In this document: positions 1 through 8,499 of the stretch, piece by piece
Layout of the letters: each line of letters opens with the position of its first letter
How positions within the stretch are numbered: position 1 is the stretch's first letter
Assembly (NCBI GenBank): GCA_965248635.1
Contig: OZ252114.1
Location: forward strand, 4,030,001-4,094,000
Reading direction: 5' to 3'
Length of the DNA stretch: 64,000 nucleotides
Source: CBDAPI01 sp965248635
Lineage (GTDB): Bacteria > Acidobacteriota > UBA6911 > RPQK01 > CBDAPI01
Program-made: the position numbers and the translations under genes
The notes under the pieces: model-generated
Seen by the model: the letters and a program-made list of their open reading frames with translations, nothing else
Told to the model about the DNA's origin: nothing
Databases searched by the model: none

Positions 1-488
1 TCGGTTCCCAGGCCTTCAATGTATCGGTAACTCCACACCTCATAGGGGAAGGTTGTCGTTGAACCTCCGCCCTCGTTCAAAGACCGGAAGTAAAGCCCGC
101 CCATGGGGTGCATTTCGATGTGACTGGGGGGACCGTGAATAATGTAGAGGCGTCCTCGATCTGACAGCCATCCGTCACGACCCGACTTGAAACGCTCGTT
201 GGCATAGGCGATCCGTCGATAGTGCTCCTCCTTGAATTCATTGGCCTTGGTCTGTGGATCCGTATCTCGACGCCCCCAGAACTGCTCGATGAACCTCTGT
301 TTCTCGTCGGCGGTGGTAAGTCGGCTGAACACATCCTTCTCTTGGAGGCTGATGATGTGACGGACGTCTTGATCCAGCCACTTCTTGAAGTAGTCTTCCT
401 GTTCTTCGTCTACGGTCTGCTGGGCTGTCACCGGTGAAGTCACCAGCAGCAACAGCAGGTAAGGCAGGAGTCTCTTGGCTTCCATCAT
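1..488 (-). CDS. GWxTD-domain secreted protein, 3' end outside window
   Basis: The frame stays open from an ATG at 488 (or 485, two consecutive Met codons) to the left window edge, so only about 162 N-terminal residues are visible. They begin with a signal peptide (MEAKRLLPYLLLLL, cleavage probably after TAQ). Next comes a stretch with KWLDQDV and EKQRFIEQFWGRRD, then GWLSDRGRLYIIHGPP, the hallmark of the GWxTD domain (here GWLSD). GWxTD proteins are exported proteins of unknown function found mainly in Acidobacteria and Bacteroidetes relatives. A TATAAT-like box lies just upstream on the same strand (499-504) with only a weak -35. The DUF1080 gene further right reads the same way and may be its operon partner. 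Confidence 0.8.
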   Translation of the reverse strand, partial: MMEAKRLLPYLLLLLVTSPVTAQQTVDEEQEDYFKKWLDQDVRHIISLQEKDVFSRLTTADEKQRFIEQFWGRRDTDPQTKANEFKEEHYRRIAYANERFKSGRDGWLSDRGRLYIIHGPPSHIEMHPMGGLYFRSLNEGGGSTTTFPYEVWSYRYIEGLGT

Positions 489-560
489 CTGGCACCAGAT
501 TATACCCGATGGCCAGTCGGGCTTGCAGGGACGGCAGGAGTGCCGGGCTCGGGGTCGGCC

Positions 561-1796
561 CTACTCCGCTACCAGGATTTCAATGTTCCTGAACATGACA
601 TCGACGTCCTGACTGCCGTGCACCTGGAGGGCCAGGTGACCCTCCTGTCTGCCGGGATCGTCCCGCAAGTCGGCCGATTTCACGTCGTTGACATGGACTA
701 CCACCCTGCGGCCCCGCGCCGATACCGTCATCCGGTTCCACTCCCCGGGTTTGAAGTAGCTGGCCACTTCAGCTGGATCGGGCTGGGACACCCAGCCCCG
801 ACCGGCCGTTTCGTAGAGCCCTCCGGCATCCTTCTCGGCATCGATTTCCGCCTGGAAGCCGGCGACCCCCACCGGGTCATCCTCGAGCCGTTCCACGCGA
901 AAATAAAGACCGCTGTTTCCCTCTAGGGCCTTGTACTCGAGTCGTGCAGTAAAGTCCCGAAACGTCTCGTCACTGATGAGCAGCCCATGCTCTTTGGCCA
1001 AGCGGCTGGCTCGGGCGTGCAGAACCCCGTCTTCGACTGTCCAGGTGCCTCCCCCGATCGGGGACCAGCCCGTTAACGTCTCACCGTGCCAGAGAGGCTG
1101 CCAGACGTGCCGGCCCAGGTCCTTTACCCGGATGTTACGCCAGCGCACCTCCGCCGGATGAGGACCCTTGAAACTGTGGACCTGGAGGCCGATGAAACCG
1201 ACCTGGGTCACCGCATCCACCAAATCGGCACAGGGCACGCCGTTGATCCAGGTCTGGATCCGGTCACCCATGGCGACGACGCGATACTGGTTCCATTCAT
1301 GATCCTTGAGCGCTGTCCGGGCGACCGGGTCCTCTTCAATGTTCTGCAGCCACCCCCGGCGGGCTTCGTCATAGATTCCTCCTGACGTGCCTGTCTCCTG
1401 GTTGGAGATCTCGACCTGGTAGCCGTAAACCCTGCCCGCCGGGTAGACCTCTCCATCCCGCCCCGGAATCGGTGTGTCGTCTGGATAGGTCTGGCTGCGG
1501 ATCTGGACGCCCGAATTCAGTGCGGGATCGTGCTTCACTTCGAACTCGAGTATGAAATCAGCATAGGGCCGCTTCGTGCACAGGAAGGTGTTGGGGCTTC
1601 CTTCCACGGTTGTGCCAACGATTGCTCCGTCCTCGACCCGGTAATCAGCGTGCCCGCTTTGAGCCTCCCATCCGCTCAAGGTCTCTCCATCGAAAATCGG
1701 TTCGAGCCCGTCCTCGGAAGGGGGCGGACTTTGCGGCGCCGAACCACATGCCAGCGCAAGAGCCATTAGACTGATCAAGAGTCCATGTTGTTTCAT
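561..1796 (-). CDS. Lipoprotein with two DUF1080 (3-keto-disaccharide hydrolase) domains
   Basis: About 411 residues from the chosen start MKQHGLLIS at 1796. An ATG at 1805 is in frame, but a purine-rich AAAAGG abuts it directly, whereas GGATGAGG sits a few bases before 1796. A lipoprotein signal ends in LALAC, so the protein is probably anchored in a membrane facing the periplasm. Two concanavalin-like DUF1080 repeats follow, about residues 30-220 and 235-410. Each has the LSGW/LTGW opening, a central SGxxxR motif (SGVQIRSQ, SGLYFRVE), a GGIYDEARRGW or GGLYETAGRGW segment, and a C-terminal FRNI/WRNI strand. The family is linked to glycoside and glucoside-3-oxide breakdown. Two domains in tandem are less common than one. 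The substrate cannot be read from sequence. Confidence 0.85.
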   Translation of the reverse strand: MKQHGLLISLMALALACGSAPQSPPPSEDGLEPIFDGETLSGWEAQSGHADYRVEDGAIVGTTVEGSPNTFLCTKRPYADFILEFEVKHDPALNSGVQIRSQTYPDDTPIPGRDGEVYPAGRVYGYQVEISNQETGTSGGIYDEARRGWLQNIEEDPVARTALKDHEWNQYRVVAMGDRIQTWINGVPCADLVDAVTQVGFIGLQVHSFKGPHPAEVRWRNIRVKDLGRHVWQPLWHGETLTGWSPIGGGTWTVEDGVLHARASRLAKEHGLLISDETFRDFTARLEYKALEGNSGLYFRVERLEDDPVGVAGFQAEIDAEKDAGGLYETAGRGWVSQPDPAEVASYFKPGEWNRMTVSARGRRVVVHVNDVKSADLRDDPGRQEGHLALQVHGSQDVDVMFRNIEILVAE

Positions 1797-2020
1797 TATC
1801 CTCATCCTTTTACTTATCGAGTGGAGTTTCAGGGTAGTCTAACAACTCTCCCGTTGCTAACGCACGGGCTTCGGTCGGATTTCTTTCCTCTTTTGCAACA
1901 CCCGCCTGCATTGAGCGGCGCCCAAGTCACCGCTTGCCCTTGCGGCACCCCGGGTTTATGATCTCACTTGAACTCGGTGCTCTTGAGTGAAGGGTTTCAT
2001 TTCATCTTGAGAGGCTTCCA

Positions 2021-2935
2021 ATGGAAAAATCACATCCCCGCGGTCTCTTTGGTCGTAGGACTCTTCTTAAGGCCGCGTCCGGTGCGCCGCTGGCCGCGGC
2101 GGCTGCCTGCTCCGGTCCGGAGAAAAAGGCACCCTTGCTCCCGGCCCCGCGATACATTCTTTCTGCCAACACGGAGATCATGTTCCCCGAAGAAATGCCC
2201 CGCCCTCAGAGAATCGAACGGATCGCTGCCGCGGGGCTGAAGGCCTTCAGCTTTTGGTCTGTCCCCGTAGAAGACGAAGGGCCGATGCTGGAAACCCAGC
2301 AGCGAACCGGGCTGGCCTGTGGCAGTATTGCCGGAAGCGGTCGCATCGGCTGGGAAACGGGGCTCACCGCCACCGGCCACGCCGATGCCTACTTTGAAAT
2401 CATCCGGAAAAACTGCGAGGTCGCGAAACGGTTCGGCACTCCAAACCTGGTGATCTTCGCTGGAGAGGTCCAGAAAGACATTCCCTGGGAAAGGCAGTAC
2501 GCGCAGATTATCGACGGTCTCCGCAAGGCCGGAGACATTGCGGCAGGGTACGGAGTCTATCTTTGTCTGGAGCCGCTGAACCCGATCTACTCACCGCAAA
2601 TGAGTGTGCTTTCGGCTCGCCGCGGCTTCGAGATTCTGGAGGAGGTCGAGCATCCACATGTGAAACTGGACTTCGACATCTACCACCTGCAGCTGGGGGA
2701 AGGAAACCTGATCGAGAATCTGAAAGAAGGCCTCGAAAAGAACTGGATTCAATTCGTGGAGATTGGAGATGTCCCGGGACGCCTGGAGCCGGGCACGGGC
2801 GAAATCAATTACGGAAACATTTTCAAAACGCTTCGCGAAGCCGGTTACAAAGGCTTCGTGGGGATGGAGCACGGGACCTCATCGACTCCGGAAGGCGCCA
2901 TGAGCTTGGTCAAGGCTCTGGCTGACGCGTCCTAA
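2021..2935 (+). CDS. Tat-exported TIM-barrel protein, hydroxypyruvate/sugar isomerase-like (AP endonuclease 2 superfamily)
   Basis: 304 residues with a GAGAGG ribosome-binding site six bases before the ATG. The N-terminus carries a twin-arginine motif (GRRTLLKAASG) and an Ala-rich segment ending in AAAC, so it is a Tat substrate and perhaps a lipoprotein. The rest fits the xylose-isomerase-like TIM barrel. Metal-site-like strands are visible in CLEPLNP, KLDFDIYHLQ, QFVEIGD and GMEHGTS, matching hydroxypyruvate isomerase and related epimerases. Export of such an enzyme is a recurring theme in bacteria rich in DUF1080 and DUF1501 proteins, where it may act on oxidised sugars. The stop codon lies inside the left arm of a long inverted repeat. 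The exact substrate is unknown. Confidence 0.82.
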   Translation: MEKSHPRGLFGRRTLLKAASGAPLAAAAACSGPEKKAPLLPAPRYILSANTEIMFPEEMPRPQRIERIAAAGLKAFSFWSVPVEDEGPMLETQQRTGLACGSIAGSGRIGWETGLTATGHADAYFEIIRKNCEVAKRFGTPNLVIFAGEVQKDIPWERQYAQIIDGLRKAGDIAAGYGVYLCLEPLNPIYSPQMSVLSARRGFEILEEVEHPHVKLDFDIYHLQLGEGNLIENLKEGLEKNWIQFVEIGDVPGRLEPGTGEINYGNIFKTLREAGYKGFVGMEHGTSSTPEGAMSLVKALADAS

Positions 2936-3210
2936 GTACTCCCTTCCATAGATACGATGATGTTTGCGGATGGGGCTTGCGAGGTGAGGTTGCGAAGAGA
3001 GGAGGAGGCGATGCAAAAGCATCGTTGACGACGAACGACAAAGAGATCGCCCGCAACCCCCATCCGCCCGAAGGGTTGGGGCGGGACGGGCCCATCTCTT
3101 TGTTGTTCCTCCTCGCCGATGCTCTCACATCGACTCGTCGTCTCGCCTCAATCTGGTCTCCGTCGCGCTCCCAACAAACATCATCGTATCTATGGAAGTG
3201 AGTACTAAGG
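2931..3210. repeat. 280-bp long hairpin / MITE-like element between convergent genes
   Basis: Left arm 2931-2966 and right arm 3175-3210 are inverted repeats matching at 34 of 36 positions (core TTCCATAGATACGATGATG). Inside them the two halves continue as a looser palindrome: GATGCAAAAGCATCG/AACGACAAAGAGAT on the left mirrors GATGTGAGAGCATCGG/AACAACAAAGAGAT on the right. The whole unit can therefore fold into one long imperfect hairpin. It contains no convincing gene. The arms include the TAA of the upstream gene and end 4 bp before the stop of the convergent FAH gene, so it may also end transcription from both sides. A miniature transposon (MITE) or a regulatory hairpin are both possible. 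Confidence 0.75.
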
Positions 3211-3213
3211 CAG

Positions 3214-4017
3214 CTATGCCTCATCCATGACCGGATTCGTCAGTGCACCAATCTTTTCAATCTCGATCGTGCAGGTGTCGCCGTCTTTTAGGAATACCGG
3301 AGGTTTGCGGGCCGAACCGACACCATGCGGCGTCCCGGTCAGGATGACCGTGCCCGGTGCCAACATGCTGCTGCCGCCGAGGAATTCGATCAGCGTTGGG
3401 ACGTCAAAGATCATGTCGTTGGTGTTCCAATCCTGCATCACTGCGCCGTTCAATATCGTCTTGATGCCCAACCCGTTGGGATTCGGGATTTCGTCCGCCG
3501 TCACGAGACACGGGCCGAGAGGGCAGAACGTATCGAACGTCTTGCCCCGGCACCACTGGCCGCCGCCCCATTTGAGTTGCCAATCGCGGGCGCTGACGTC
3601 GTTCGCACATGTGTACCCGAGCACGTAATCCAGAGCAGCGTCGCGGGACACATTCTTGCAAGGTTTGCCGATCACCACGGCGAGTTCGCATTCGTAATCG
3701 ACTTCGCTGCTCTTGAGAATCCTCGGCAAAATGATCGGGTCGCCGGGATTCTGCACAGCGCTTGGCATTTTCATAAAAACGACTGGATGTTCCGGATACG
3801 CCGCGCCGCCTTCATCGGCGTGCTTGCGGTAGTTTAGGCCGATGCACACGACCGCCTGTGGTTGAAACGGGGTAAGCAGTTTTTTCACCGTGGTCGCTTC
3901 GCCCGTGTCGCTGTAATCTCCAAAGATGCAGCCATCGATGCGTGTAATCGTGCCCTCCTCGTGCTGGCAGCCATATTGCGTTTCATCAGCGTCATTGACA
4001 AATCGAACGATTCTCAT
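3214..4017 (-). CDS. Fumarylacetoacetate hydrolase family protein
   Basis: Start taken at ATG 4017 (MRIVRFVND, 267 residues) because an AAAGAGA ribosome-binding site lies just before it. The longer frame to 4044 adds nine residues without a site. The protein has a short N-terminal domain and the FAH catalytic fold. Signatures are GLNYRKHADEGG, the metal-binding DYECELAVVIGK with its Glu residues, GYTCANDVSARDWQ with the Asp, and the C-terminal ILTGTPHGVG loop. Family members hydrolyse or decarboxylate acylpyruvates and related 2-oxo acids in aromatic and sugar-acid breakdown. Base composition is visibly less GC-rich than neighbours, suggesting transfer. A decayed 2-hydroxyacid dehydrogenase lies upstream on the same strand. 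Confidence 0.88.
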   Translation of the reverse strand: MRIVRFVNDADETQYGCQHEEGTITRIDGCIFGDYSDTGEATTVKKLLTPFQPQAVVCIGLNYRKHADEGGAAYPEHPVVFMKMPSAVQNPGDPIILPRILKSSEVDYECELAVVIGKPCKNVSRDAALDYVLGYTCANDVSARDWQLKWGGGQWCRGKTFDTFCPLGPCLVTADEIPNPNGLGIKTILNGAVMQDWNTNDMIFDVPTLIEFLGGSSMLAPGTVILTGTPHGVGSARKPPVFLKDGDTCTIEIEKIGALTNPVMDEA

Positions 4018-4061
4018 ATAGTTCTCTTTTCTATGGGCGAGCATTCCGCCCGCAGCACACC

Positions 4062-4137
4062 TAGTGCACTGTCCGGAAAGTTCACGCCGCTACTTCGGGC
4101 CCGAATTAACACCGCGGACTTCCCGGACAGTACACTA
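4062..4137. repeat. Small inverted-repeat element (76 bp)
   Basis: Arms 4062-4081 and 4118-4137 are inverted repeats matching at 18 of 20 positions (core ACTGTCCGG). The loop contains the perfect 12-bp palindrome TTCGGGCCCGAA. It could be a tiny non-autonomous element or a strong hairpin. It lies upstream of the FAH gene and beside the decayed dehydrogenase piece. Confidence 0.55.
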
Positions 4138-4237
4138 ACCAAGCGCCAAAGGGCATTCCAAAACCGGTTTCCGAGCCATCCTTCGCAAAATGAGGGCGGT
4201 AAAAAGCGAGACGCTTCGCAGCGCTGAGAATGACAAT

Positions 4238-4339
4238 CGTATCCTCGTTCAGCTGCAAGTGCAACGACACATAGTCTGATTCGGCAAGCAGCCAGTTCAA
4301 TTCGACCATTTCGACGCAGCTTGAAACCCGAAACGCACC
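4238..4339 (-). pseudogene. Fragment of a D-isomer 2-hydroxyacid dehydrogenase
   Basis: The minus strand reads VEMVELNWLLAESDYVSLHLQ followed by LNEDT (shown in two parts). This matches the conserved LDELLAxSDxVSLHLPLxxxT segment after the Rossmann fold of D-2-hydroxyacid dehydrogenases. The similarity stops abruptly where a repeat-like VILSAAKRL segment begins, and the sequence to the right has no further matching frame. The FAH gene immediately downstream on the same strand is a common partner of this family, so the pair was probably once an operon for hydroxy- or oxo-acid breakdown. The call rests on one short motif. Confidence 0.45.
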
Positions 4340-4457
4340 GTACTTCAGTTGCACGATTCAGGGAGCTACTGTAGCATTCTTGCTAGAATTACATGTGGTT
4401 TGTGGTACGTTTTCTGCTGCCCAGCCCTATCCCCCGGAGTCCGGTAGGTGTTTTCAG

Positions 4458-7037
4458 GTGAGCCGCTGTCAACGACACGTTTCAGATCCATTTTCGCGCC
4501 CTATCCTGGCCACACTGGGAATCGTCTTGCTCGCTTGCAGTACTCTTCGAGGGGTCCGGCCTGCGGCCGAACAGATGGAGTTCTTCGAGTCAAAGGTGCG
4601 GCCGCTACTAGCACAAAACTGCTACCAATGCCACAGCGCGCAGGCCAAGATCCTGTTCTCGAACTTGCGCCTGGATAGCCGCGCCGCCTTGCTCAATGGA
4701 GGCGATCGTGGACCGGGCATCGTTCCCGGGGATCCGAGTGCGAGTCAACTCATTCAGGCGGTCCGCTACGAAAATCTTGAAATGCCGCCCAGCGGGAAGC
4801 TCTCGGAAGATCAGATCGAGGTGCTGGTCAGATGGGTTGAGATGGGGGCACCCTGGCCGGATCTAGAGGTTGCCGGCGCCAAGGCCTCCGGGGAGAAAAT
4901 GGACCTGGCCGCCAGTCATGACCACTGGGCCTGGAAGCCGGTGCAAAAGGTGTCTCCACCTCCTGTCCGGGACGCACACTGGCCCATCCATCCCATAGAC
5001 AACTTCATTCTGAAGAAGCTGGAGGCAGGGGATCTGAGCCCCTCCCTCAAGGCTGACCGTTACAGGTTGTTGCGACGCGTTTCCTTCGATCTCACCGGCT
5101 TGCCCCCGGAGCCCGAAGACATCGAGGCCTTTGTCAAGGACGATTCCGCACTCGCCTTTGAGAAGGTCGTGGACGGGTTTTTGAACTCTCCCACCTTCGG
5201 CGAGCGCTGGGGCCGGCACTGGCTCGACTTGACGAGCTATGCCGACAGCCTGGGCCAGGGTCGTCGCATACCGGCAAGGGAGGCCTGGAGATACCGCGAC
5301 TACGTCATCAAAGCGTTTAATTCCGACAAGCCCTACGATCGTTTTGTTCAAGAGCAGGTCTCGGGAGACGTACTGCCCTGGAAGACCGACCCACAGCGCC
5401 GTGAGCAGGTCGTGGCCACGGGCTTTCTGGCGATCGGGCCCTGGGCAGTGGTGGAGGCTGACAAAGAAAAACTCCGCATGGATGTCGTGGATCGCCAGAT
5501 CGACACCCTGGGCCGGGCCTTGCTGGGACTGACTCTCGGTTGTGCACGCTGCCACGATCACAAGTTCGATCCCATCCCCACCCGCGAATACTATGCATTG
5601 GCGGGAATATTCCGAAGCACCAGAACGATCAACAGCGTCATGAGCGGCGGCTTCAGCGACGTCAACCGGATGTTGCTGCCGGAGACTCCGTCCGAGCTGA
5701 GCAAGCGTGCCATGGCCATGGAGGAGTATCAGCAGGCCCTGCACCAGGCCCAGAGTGAGCACGAAGCCATCGAACCTGAAAAGAAACGTTTGACCGACCA
5801 GCAGAAAGCGCTTGACGAGGCAGGAAGCGACGCGGACGCCGACGCCAGGGACGGGCTCGAGAAAGAAATCGAAGAAATCGAGAAGAAGCTCAAGAAAGCG
5901 AGCGACCGGGTCAAACTGCTGGAGTTCAGCAGACCGGGTCCGCCAATGGCGATCGCTGCCGAGGATCGAGACGTGCCCGAAGACTGTCGCGTCAACATCG
6001 GCGGGAACCCGCACACTCTGGGCGAAGAAGTTCCGAGGGGATTTCTTTCAGTTGCTTCGCCCGCGCCGGGCTCTCGAATCGACAGCCATCGAAATCTGAA
6101 AGGGTTGTATGAGGGATTCCACCGATCGAGTGGCCGGCTGGAGCTGGCCCAGTGGCTCATCGACCCGCAGAACTTCCTGCTGGCCAGAGTGATGGTAAAC
6201 CGGATCTGGCATCATCTTTTTGGCACCGGTTTGGTTCGTACCGTTGACAATTTTGGTGCGCGAGGAGAGCCTCCCAGCCATCCACAACTACTCGACTACC
6301 TGGCCTCCCGCTTTGTCGAGCAGGGATGGTCCATCAAGGGCATGATCCGGCAGATTGTTCTCACGCGGACCTACCGCCAGGCCAGCAGTCACGACCCGAA
6401 AGGGCACCAGGTAGACCCTGATAATCGCCTGCTGTGGCGGGCCAATCGCCGTCGGCTGGAGGCGGAAGCTTATCGCGATTCCGTGCTCGCCATAAGCACA
6501 GCCCTGGACCGCACCCGGGGAGGACCGACCCTGCCGCTGGACTTACCTGAGAGCGTCGAGTTGGGTTTTCCCACGGCACTGAAGCAGGATGCCAAAGTGA
6601 GCGAAGAGGTCCTGTATCGACGAACGGTTTACCTGCCGTCCGTGCGTAAGAACCAGCTCCCGCAGCTCGACATGCTGAATCTTTTCGATTTCCCCGATCC
6701 CGATCAGACGATCGGAGCCCGATCGGTCACCACCGTTCCCACGCAGAGCCTCTATCTCATGAATTCTCCTTTTCTGCGCCAGCAGGCTCTTCTGACGGCC
6801 CGCACTCTCCTGGAGGCAGGGGGCCCAGACGACAAAAAGCGCATCTCGGATTTTCTCATGCAGGCCTTGAACCGTCCCGCCACGACGCAGGAAGTGAAGC
6901 GGGCTCTGGATTTCATCGCGGGTTTCGAAGAGAAACTGGGCCGTCTGCCTGAGGCGTCTGAAAACCCGCGCCTGGAAGCCTGGGCGCGCTACTGTCATGC
7001 CGTGTTTGTGTCAAACGAATTCCTTTTTCGAGGATGA
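4458..7037 (+). CDS. Planctomycete-type cytochrome c / DUF1549 / DUF1553 protein
   Basis: The frame opens at ATG 4380, but the likelier start is GTG 4458, which begins a signal-like segment (RPILATLGIVLLACS) ending in a lipobox-like LLAC. Domains in order: a PSCyt1 heme domain with the CYQCH site, DUF1549 with CARCHDHKFDPI as a second CxxCH, a charged coiled coil of roughly 75 residues rich in Glu and Lys, then DUF1553 with RVMVNRIWHHLFG and TRTYRQASS. Such proteins are exported and presumed to be redox or polysaccharide-breakdown partners; the reaction is not established. The DUF1501 gene follows after six bases, giving the standard two-gene operon. A second such pair lies at 17.2-21.1 kb. 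Confidence 0.9.
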   Translation: MSRCQRHVSDPFSRPILATLGIVLLACSTLRGVRPAAEQMEFFESKVRPLLAQNCYQCHSAQAKILFSNLRLDSRAALLNGGDRGPGIVPGDPSASQLIQAVRYENLEMPPSGKLSEDQIEVLVRWVEMGAPWPDLEVAGAKASGEKMDLAASHDHWAWKPVQKVSPPPVRDAHWPIHPIDNFILKKLEAGDLSPSLKADRYRLLRRVSFDLTGLPPEPEDIEAFVKDDSALAFEKVVDGFLNSPTFGERWGRHWLDLTSYADSLGQGRRIPAREAWRYRDYVIKAFNSDKPYDRFVQEQVSGDVLPWKTDPQRREQVVATGFLAIGPWAVVEADKEKLRMDVVDRQIDTLGRALLGLTLGCARCHDHKFDPIPTREYYALAGIFRSTRTINSVMSGGFSDVNRMLLPETPSELSKRAMAMEEYQQALHQAQSEHEAIEPEKKRLTDQQKALDEAGSDADADARDGLEKEIEEIEKKLKKASDRVKLLEFSRPGPPMAIAAEDRDVPEDCRVNIGGNPHTLGEEVPRGFLSVASPAPGSRIDSHRNLKGLYEGFHRSSGRLELAQWLIDPQNFLLARVMVNRIWHHLFGTGLVRTVDNFGARGEPPSHPQLLDYLASRFVEQGWSIKGMIRQIVLTRTYRQASSHDPKGHQVDPDNRLLWRANRRRLEAEAYRDSVLAISTALDRTRGGPTLPLDLPESVELGFPTALKQDAKVSEEVLYRRTVYLPSVRKNQLPQLDMLNLFDFPDPDQTIGARSVTTVPTQSLYLMNSPFLRQQALLTARTLLEAGGPDDKKRISDFLMQALNRPATTQEVKRALDFIAGFEEKLGRLPEASENPRLEAWARYCHAVFVSNEFLFRG

Positions 7038-7043
7038 TTCCCT

Positions 7044-8471
7044 ATGACCTTTCCACCTGATCGAAACTTGACTCGCCGCCATTTTCTGCAATCCTCCGCC
7101 TGTGGTTTTGGCTCCGTGGCGCTGGCCGCCCTGTGCACCGAGCAGGCTGCGGCCGCCGCCGGGCCCCTGGCACCGAAGGCCCCCCATTTTGCTCCCAGCG
7201 TTCAGCGCGTGATTTTCATGTGGATGGCGGGCGGCCCGTCCCAGGTCGACATGTTCGACTACAAGCCGCGACTAGCGAAAGAGAGTGGAGAGACCATTCC
7301 CTACGAGACTGGCAATTCGGTTGGCATGAGTTTGAGCCGACTGATGGGACCGATTTCCCCGATGCGGCGCCAGGGGCAGTCCGGGTTGATGATGACCGAT
7401 TGGCTACCCCACCTGGGAAAGCACGCCGATGAGCTGTGTCTGCTTCGTGCTATGCAGGCTGACAGCGAAGCCCATGCTCCTGCGGCAAGGCAACTCAACA
7501 CCGGTGAGAGCCGCCTGATTCGTCCATCGGTGGGATCCTGGGTCGGGTACGGGCTGGGGACCGAAAACCAAAACCTGCCCAGCTTTGTCACCATCTGCCC
7601 GCTTCTGTTCCATGACACTGGCAGCGTCCAGTTTTTCGGGAATGCGTTTCTCCCCGCCATCTACCAGGGAACGGCGCTGGGAAGTAAGGCCACCGGTGCT
7701 GAGAAAGCGGTGTTTCGCTATCTCGAGGATCCCAGCCTGCCGGCTGAGCTGCAGCGTGATCAGGTTGATTTTATTCAGGAGATGAATCGAGAACATCTGC
7801 GTCAAGTTGGAGCCGACCGCCGCATGGAGGGACTCATCGAATCCTTTGAGCTGGCGTTTCGGATGCAGTCGGAGGCACCAGATCTCATCGACTTGTCTTC
7901 CGAGTCACAGGCCACACTCGATCTCTATGGAATCGGCCAGAAAGAGACCGACGATTTCGGACGCCAGTGCCTGCTGGCCCGCCGCTTCGCTGAAGCCGGC
8001 GTGCGCTTCATCCAGGTCAACTCCAGTGGCTGGGACCATCACGAAGAGATTCGTTCGGGTCTTCCCAAGATGTGCGCCTCCATAGACAAGCCAACAGCCG
8101 GCCTGATCACAGACCTCAAGGCCAGGGGACTGTTTGACGACACGCTCCTGGTCTGGTCCGGTGAGTTCGGGCGAACACCACACTTCGAGGATTTTTCCAT
8201 GGGCGACGAATCCAAATACGGTCGGGGCCACAACCCCGGCGGCTTCTGTGCCTGGATGGCCGGCGGTGGCGTGCGTGGAGGCATGGTCCACGGCGTCACC
8301 GATGAGTACGGCCTCCGGGCCATCGACCAGAAGGTCCACATCCATGACTTGCACGCGACCATGCTCCATCTGCTGGGGCTCGACCATGAAAGGTTGACTT
8401 ATCGCTACAGCGGTCGTGACTTCCGCCTCACGGACGTTTACGGGCGGGTAGTGAAAGAGATCCTGGCATGA
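7044..8471 (+). CDS. DUF1501 protein, Tat-exported, sulfatase-like fold
   Basis: 475 residues with a twin-arginine signal (LTRRHFLQSS) followed by an Ala-rich hydrophobic stretch. The core carries the DUF1501 signatures WMAGGPSQVDMFDYKP, MTDWLPHLGKHADELCLLR, HEEIRSGLPK, WSGEFGRTPHFE, GRGHNPGGFCAWMAGGG and HIHDLHATMLHLLGLDH. The fold resembles alkaline phosphatases and sulfatases, and the conserved His and Asp residues suggest a metal-dependent hydrolase, but no reaction is established for the family. It starts six bases after the cytochrome/DUF1549 gene and is almost certainly co-transcribed and co-exported with it. The next gene is convergent with a 28-bp gap. Confidence 0.92.
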   Translation: MTFPPDRNLTRRHFLQSSACGFGSVALAALCTEQAAAAAGPLAPKAPHFAPSVQRVIFMWMAGGPSQVDMFDYKPRLAKESGETIPYETGNSVGMSLSRLMGPISPMRRQGQSGLMMTDWLPHLGKHADELCLLRAMQADSEAHAPAARQLNTGESRLIRPSVGSWVGYGLGTENQNLPSFVTICPLLFHDTGSVQFFGNAFLPAIYQGTALGSKATGAEKAVFRYLEDPSLPAELQRDQVDFIQEMNREHLRQVGADRRMEGLIESFELAFRMQSEAPDLIDLSSESQATLDLYGIGQKETDDFGRQCLLARRFAEAGVRFIQVNSSGWDHHEEIRSGLPKMCASIDKPTAGLITDLKARGLFDDTLLVWSGEFGRTPHFEDFSMGDESKYGRGHNPGGFCAWMAGGGVRGGMVHGVTDEYGLRAIDQKVHIHDLHATMLHLLGLDHERLTYRYSGRDFRLTDVYGRVVKEILA

Positions 8472-8499
8472 CCTGCATTGGCCTTTCTCACCGCGAAAA

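Larger units (their letters stand above)
4018..4457. other. Gene-poor 440-bp stretch with decayed sequence
   Basis: This gap holds no intact gene. It contains the promoter region of the FAH gene, a small inverted-repeat element (4062-4137), a decayed 2-hydroxyacid dehydrogenase piece (4238-4339), and sequence before the cytochrome gene whose translation (MLELHVVCGTFSAAQ...) does not look like a signal peptide. Between 4200 and 4237, on the minus strand, a segment reads VILSAAKRL. To my knowledge this resembles a short intergenic repeat that yields spurious small ORFs in Acidobacteria genomes. Confidence 0.5.

Noticed and set aside
1797..2020. Possible operator (TCACTTGAACTC ... CTTGAGTGA) before the TIM-barrel gene
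   Set aside because: The inverted match is short and imperfect and could occur by chance.
4863..6014. Long minus-strand open frame (383 codons) opposite the first cytochrome/DUF1549 gene
   Set aside because: It has no recognisable domain and lies wholly antisense to a gene with clear family motifs; long shadow frames are expected in GC-rich coding DNA.
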